Assembly: GCA_946481495.1 (NCBI GenBank)
Contig: CAMLNW010000037.1
Location: forward strand, 1-15,107
Length of the DNA stretch: 15,107 bases
Origin: an uncultured Actinomycetes bacterium
GTDB taxonomy: Bacteria > Actinomycetota > Thermoleophilia > Solirubrobacterales > Thermoleophilaceae
Reading direction: 5' to 3'
In this document: positions 12,975 to 15,107 of the stretch, piece by piece
Numbering within the stretch: position 1 is the first letter of the stretch
How the letters are laid out: each line of letters starts with the position of its first letter
Program-made: the position numbers and the translations under genes
Notes under the pieces: generated by a model
The model's database searches: none
What the model saw: only the letters and a program-made list of their open reading frames with translations
Told to the model about the DNA's origin: nothing

Positions 12975-13912
12975 TCGATCGCCTCCCCGCCGGAGCCGCC
13001 ACCCGGCTTGACGTTGTCCTCCTCGGGCGCCTCGCCACCGGTTCCGAGCGTGTCGGGCAGCTGTGCCGACTTCTTCTGCTGCTCGAGTCCGGTCGAGTTC
13101 TCGAGGTCCTGGAGCGCGCCGTCGTCGACGGTCTCGACCTTCTCCTCGGGCAGCTCGCCCTCGACGCCGAACGCCGCGTCGGCCGAGGCGACCTCGACGA
13201 CCTTCGCGTCGGGGAAATCCTTCTTCAGCTTCTTCAGCGCCGCCTGGGCCTTGCCCTTGGCGCCCTTGCCGGTGAAGACGCCCGAGTAGATGACGTAGTT
13301 GCCGCCCTTCAGCGACGTGTAGCCGTCGGAGTCGAGCGCTCCGACGTCGGACGCGCCCTTCGACTCGGCATCGCTCTTCGCTGTGTCGACGGCGGCCACA
13401 TCGGAGTCGGACTTCGAAAGCGTCTCGAGCTGGACGGTCCAGCCGCTCTCGCCGGCCGGCCAGTCCTCGGTGAACTCGGCCGGCACCGCCTCGCCGCCAC
13501 CGCCGGTGTTGGTGATGTTGACGATCGGCGCCTTCTGGGCGACTGGCTGGGCGACCGGCGCCGGATCGTTGCCGCCGCCGAAGAAGAATCCGACCAGCAT
13601 CCCGAGTCCGAGCAGCAGCGCCGCCGCTCCGCCGGTGGCACCCGCCAGCAGCTGCGGGCTATAGCGCGGCTTCTCCGGCGGAGGCGAGCTCGACGTCTCG
13701 GTAGCGGGCAGCACCTCGTCGACTTCGCGCCCGGTCAACAGCTGGGCATATGGGACGCGCGAAGCCGCGCGGCGGTAGCCGCACTCCAGGCAGTAACGCT
13801 GATCGGACGCCAGCGGGGAGCCGCACGACGGACATCCGTCGCCGGGCTGCCCGCGCTGGTCGGCCGACGGTGCCGCGCCCAGTCCGATCTCATCCATCTC
13901 GTCGATCGCCAT
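12971..13912 (-). CDS. zinc-ribbon, single-TM, SPOR-like envelope protein
   Basis: A 313-residue protein with an unusual order of parts. A cytoplasmic N-terminus holds a four-cysteine zinc ribbon (Cys27, Cys30, Cys41, Cys44: CPSCG and YCLECGYR). A Pro-rich stretch leads to one membrane helix (about residues 88-112, ending GFFFGGG). Outside the membrane, residues about 155-235 resemble a SPOR domain: GWTVQLETLSK, a helix, then GNYVIYSGVF, a Lys-rich helix (AQAALKKLKKDFPDAKVVEV). SPOR domains bind peptidoglycan lacking stem peptides, such as septal glycan. The remainder is acidic and Gly-rich, probably disordered. ATG 13912 has AGGAGG four bases upstream. It starts eight bp after the lipoprotein stop and overlaps the next gene by GTGA. 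It could link a cytoplasmic partner to denuded glycan made by the downstream transglycosylase; this is inference. The SPOR call is by pattern only. Confidence 0.85.
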   Translation of the reverse strand: MAIDEMDEIGLGAAPSADQRGQPGDGCPSCGSPLASDQRYCLECGYRRAASRVPYAQLLTGREVDEVLPATETSSSPPPEKPRYSPQLLAGATGGAAALLLGLGMLVGFFFGGGNDPAPVAQPVAQKAPIVNITNTGGGGEAVPAEFTEDWPAGESGWTVQLETLSKSDSDVAAVDTAKSDAESKGASDVGALDSDGYTSLKGGNYVIYSGVFTGKGAKGKAQAALKKLKKDFPDAKVVEVASADAAFGVEGELPEEKVETVDDGALQDLENSTGLEQQKKSAQLPDTLGTGGEAPEEDNVKPGGGSGGEAIE

Positions 13913-13920
13913 CTCGCCTC

Positions 13921-14634
13921 CTAGAAGCTCGTCGGAGGCGCGGCGAGCTCGACCTGCGCGCCCTCCGGGTTGCCGATGAAAAAGATCTGGTAGCCGGCCG
14001 ACTTGCCCGGCTTGAGCCGTTCGACCTGCCCGCGCCCGGCCGCCACTACCTTGCCCCCCTTGCGCGCGACCGCGTAGAGCACCAGCTTGCGCTGGAGCAG
14101 CTTGGAGCGGTTGGTCACCTTGCCCTCGATCGCGAAGCCACTGGTCGGGTCGCCGCCGACGCGCGGCGGGCCGACGTCGACCTCGGGCAGCTTCGCCGGC
14201 GGCTTCTCGTCGGTCGCGCCGACCTTGACGTCGAGCTTCGGGCCGGCCGCGAACACCTGATCGTTGACCCAGGTCAGCGACTCGCCCGGCTTCAGCGCGG
14301 CGATGCTGACCAGCGACGGCTCGAGCCCTGGCGCGTCGTTGGCGAAGAGGCTCTTGCCGCCCTTGCGAACGTCGATCGCGATCGGGACGTTGACGAGCGT
14401 CTTCTTACTCGTGTTCTTCAGCTGGACGATGGCGGCCACGCCGTTGGGGTCGCTGACCAGGGTCGTCGCGGTTACCTTCACGTCGCGGCTCTTCTTGTCG
14501 ATCTCGAGCCCCTGCTCCTTCGACACGCCGCCGCCTTCCTTGGCGAGCTTGGCGCTCTTGCTTTGGGTCGACTGGCAGCCGGCGAGCAGCGCGGCAGCCC
14601 CAGCCAATCCAAGCGCGACCGCGATGAGCCTCAT
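13921..14634 (-). CDS. lipoprotein with FxLYD/DUF4352-like beta domain, pst-linked
   Basis: A 237-residue predicted lipoprotein. The signal [20 protein letters not shown] ends in a lipobox LAGC with lipidated Cys20. After a short Ser/Lys-rich tether, residues about 48-145 hold a beta-rich domain with [24 protein letters not shown], a pattern of FxLYD-like or DUF4352-like extracellular domains. A second such unit may follow ([34 protein letters not shown]), ending with a GYQIFFIG strand. No enzyme motif is seen. ATG 14634 overlaps the stop of pstB as ATGA, so it is almost surely in the pst operon. A longer frame back to 14865 would run through pstB and lacks a signal sequence at its start. It is not a PstS-type binding protein: too short and without the phosphate-binding pattern. 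Confidence 0.85.
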   Translation of the reverse strand: MRLIAVALGLAGAAALLAGCQSTQSKSAKLAKEGGGVSKEQGLEIDKKSRDVKVTATTLVSDPNGVAAIVQLKNTSKKTLVNVPIAIDVRKGGKSLFANDAPGLEPSLVSIAALKPGESLTWVNDQVFAAGPKLDVKVGATDEKPPAKLPEVDVGPPRVGGDPTSGFAIEGKVTNRSKLLQRKLVLYAVARKGGKVVAAGRGQVERLKPGKSAGYQIFFIGNPEGAQVELAAPPTSF

Positions 14635-15107
14635 CCGAACGTACCGCCGACGTACTCGCGCGTGCGGACCTCGCGCGGCTGGCCGAAGACCTGGTCGGCG
14701 GCCCCGTACTCGACGAGCTCGCCGAGGTACATGAAGCCGACGTGGTCGGCCACCCGCAGCGCCTGCTGCATGTTGTGGGTGACAATCGCGATCGCGATGT
14801 CGTCGCGCAAACGCAGGATCAGCTCCTCGATCACCTGCGTCGAGCGTGGGTCGAGCGCCGAGCACGGCTCGTCGAGCAGCAGCACCTCGGGCCGCGCGGC
14901 GAGCGCACGGGCGATGCAGAGCCGCTGCTGCTGTCCGCCGGAGAGCCGCAGCGCCGGGTGGTCGAGCGTGTCGCCGACCTCCTCCCAGAGCCCCGCCCGC
15001 TGCAGCGCGTCGCGCACGTCGGGCAGCAGCTCCGCCTTGCCGGGCCGGCCCGATCCCTGCTCGCGCAGCGCGTAGGCGACGTTGTCGAAGATGCTCATCG
15101 GGAACGG
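14631..15107 (-). CDS. pstB: phosphate ABC transporter ATP-binding protein PstB (5' end outside window)
   Basis: The C-terminal 158 residues of PstB are visible; the Walker A part lies beyond the right edge. The first visible residues read [18 protein letters not shown], matching the PstB Q-loop follow-on (FPMSIYDN). The ABC signature is [16 protein letters not shown], Walker B is [13 protein letters not shown], the switch His is in [14 protein letters not shown], and the end is the PstB-type REYVGGTFG. It energises high-affinity phosphate import with PstC/PstA and PstS, which should lie upstream on the same strand, outside this window. The stop overlaps the lipoprotein ATG as ATGA. Confidence that this is PstB and not another ABC ATPase is high because of the FPMSI and C-terminal motifs. 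Confidence 0.96.
   Translation of the reverse strand, partial: PFPMSIFDNVAYALREQGSGRPGKAELLPDVRDALQRAGLWEEVGDTLDHPALRLSGGQQQRLCIARALAARPEVLLLDEPCSALDPRSTQVIEELILRLRDDIAIAIVTHNMQQALRVADHVGFMYLGELVEYGAADQVFGQPREVRTREYVGGTFG

Noticed and set aside
12657..13038. N-terminal extension of the murein hydrolase to 13038
   Set aside because: The extra residues are Arg/Pro-rich shadow text of the zinc-ribbon gene. ATG 12657 begins a clean signal peptide and overlaps the preceding stop.
14634..14865. N-terminal extension of the lipoprotein to 14865
   Set aside because: It would lie within pstB in another frame and would bury the lipobox signal sequence that starts at 14634.
1..15107. CRISPR arrays, tRNA/rRNA genes, transposases or attachment sites
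   Set aside because: No regularly spaced long repeats, no cloverleaf-like or rRNA-like stretch, and no transposase or integrase motif was seen. The only clear tandem periodicity is the 11-bp PHO-box-like units.

Overview
The window is very GC-rich (strong G/C third-position bias, frequent GTG starts, four-base gene overlaps, probable leaderless promoters), which suggests a high-GC actinobacterium. The protein styles recall deep-branching Thermoleophilia/Solirubrobacterales-like lineages, but that placement is an impression and not a proven assignment. No rRNA, tRNA, CRISPR array or insertion sequence was seen.

The window is best read as part of a phosphate-starvation (Pho) locus. On the minus strand from 7767 down to 1 lie, in transcription order: an E. 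coli PhoA-type alkaline phosphatase, a Tat-exported PhoX-family (DUF839) phosphatase, a secreted 5'-nucleotidase-family metallophosphoesterase, a GT-C-like membrane glycosyltransferase, a small soluble-domain protein that appears frameshifted, a DHA2-type MFS exporter, and the start of a YrhK-like membrane protein. On the plus strand, divergent from phoA, is a secreted 'choice-of-anchor I' beta-propeller-type protein (7901-9391). Two intergenic regions (7824-7867 and 5098-5141) carry tandem 11-bp units resembling the PhoP-binding PHO boxes of actinobacteria. They sit where the phoA/anchor-I divergent promoters and the nucleotidase operon promoter should be.

A strong hairpin (9407-9448) separates the plus-strand gene from a second minus-strand block. 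This block starts upstream of the window with pstB (phosphate ABC transporter ATPase, truncated by the window edge at 15107). It continues without a real gap through a lipoprotein, a zinc-ribbon/transmembrane/SPOR-like protein, a small coiled-coil zinc-ribbon protein and a large secreted multidomain murein hydrolase (MltB-like transglycosylase, degenerate M23 and M15-like domains). Four genes here are joined by 4-base or 8-base junctions. This suggests that phosphate uptake and cell-envelope remodelling are co-expressed in this lineage, and it is the best candidate for an undescribed system. After it come a vapBC toxin-antitoxin pair with its own likely leaderless promoter and a small two-helix membrane protein.

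Functionally, the phosphatases and nucleotidase release phosphate outside the membrane and Pst imports it. The glycosyltransferase, exporter, SPOR-like protein and murein hydrolase are plausible envelope-adjustment partners. Points worth a second look are the apparent frameshift at about 2250-2282, a hairpin that buries the phoX start codon, a near-perfect 21-bp inverted repeat inside the murein hydrolase gene, and a reversal of base skew and codon choice along that same gene.
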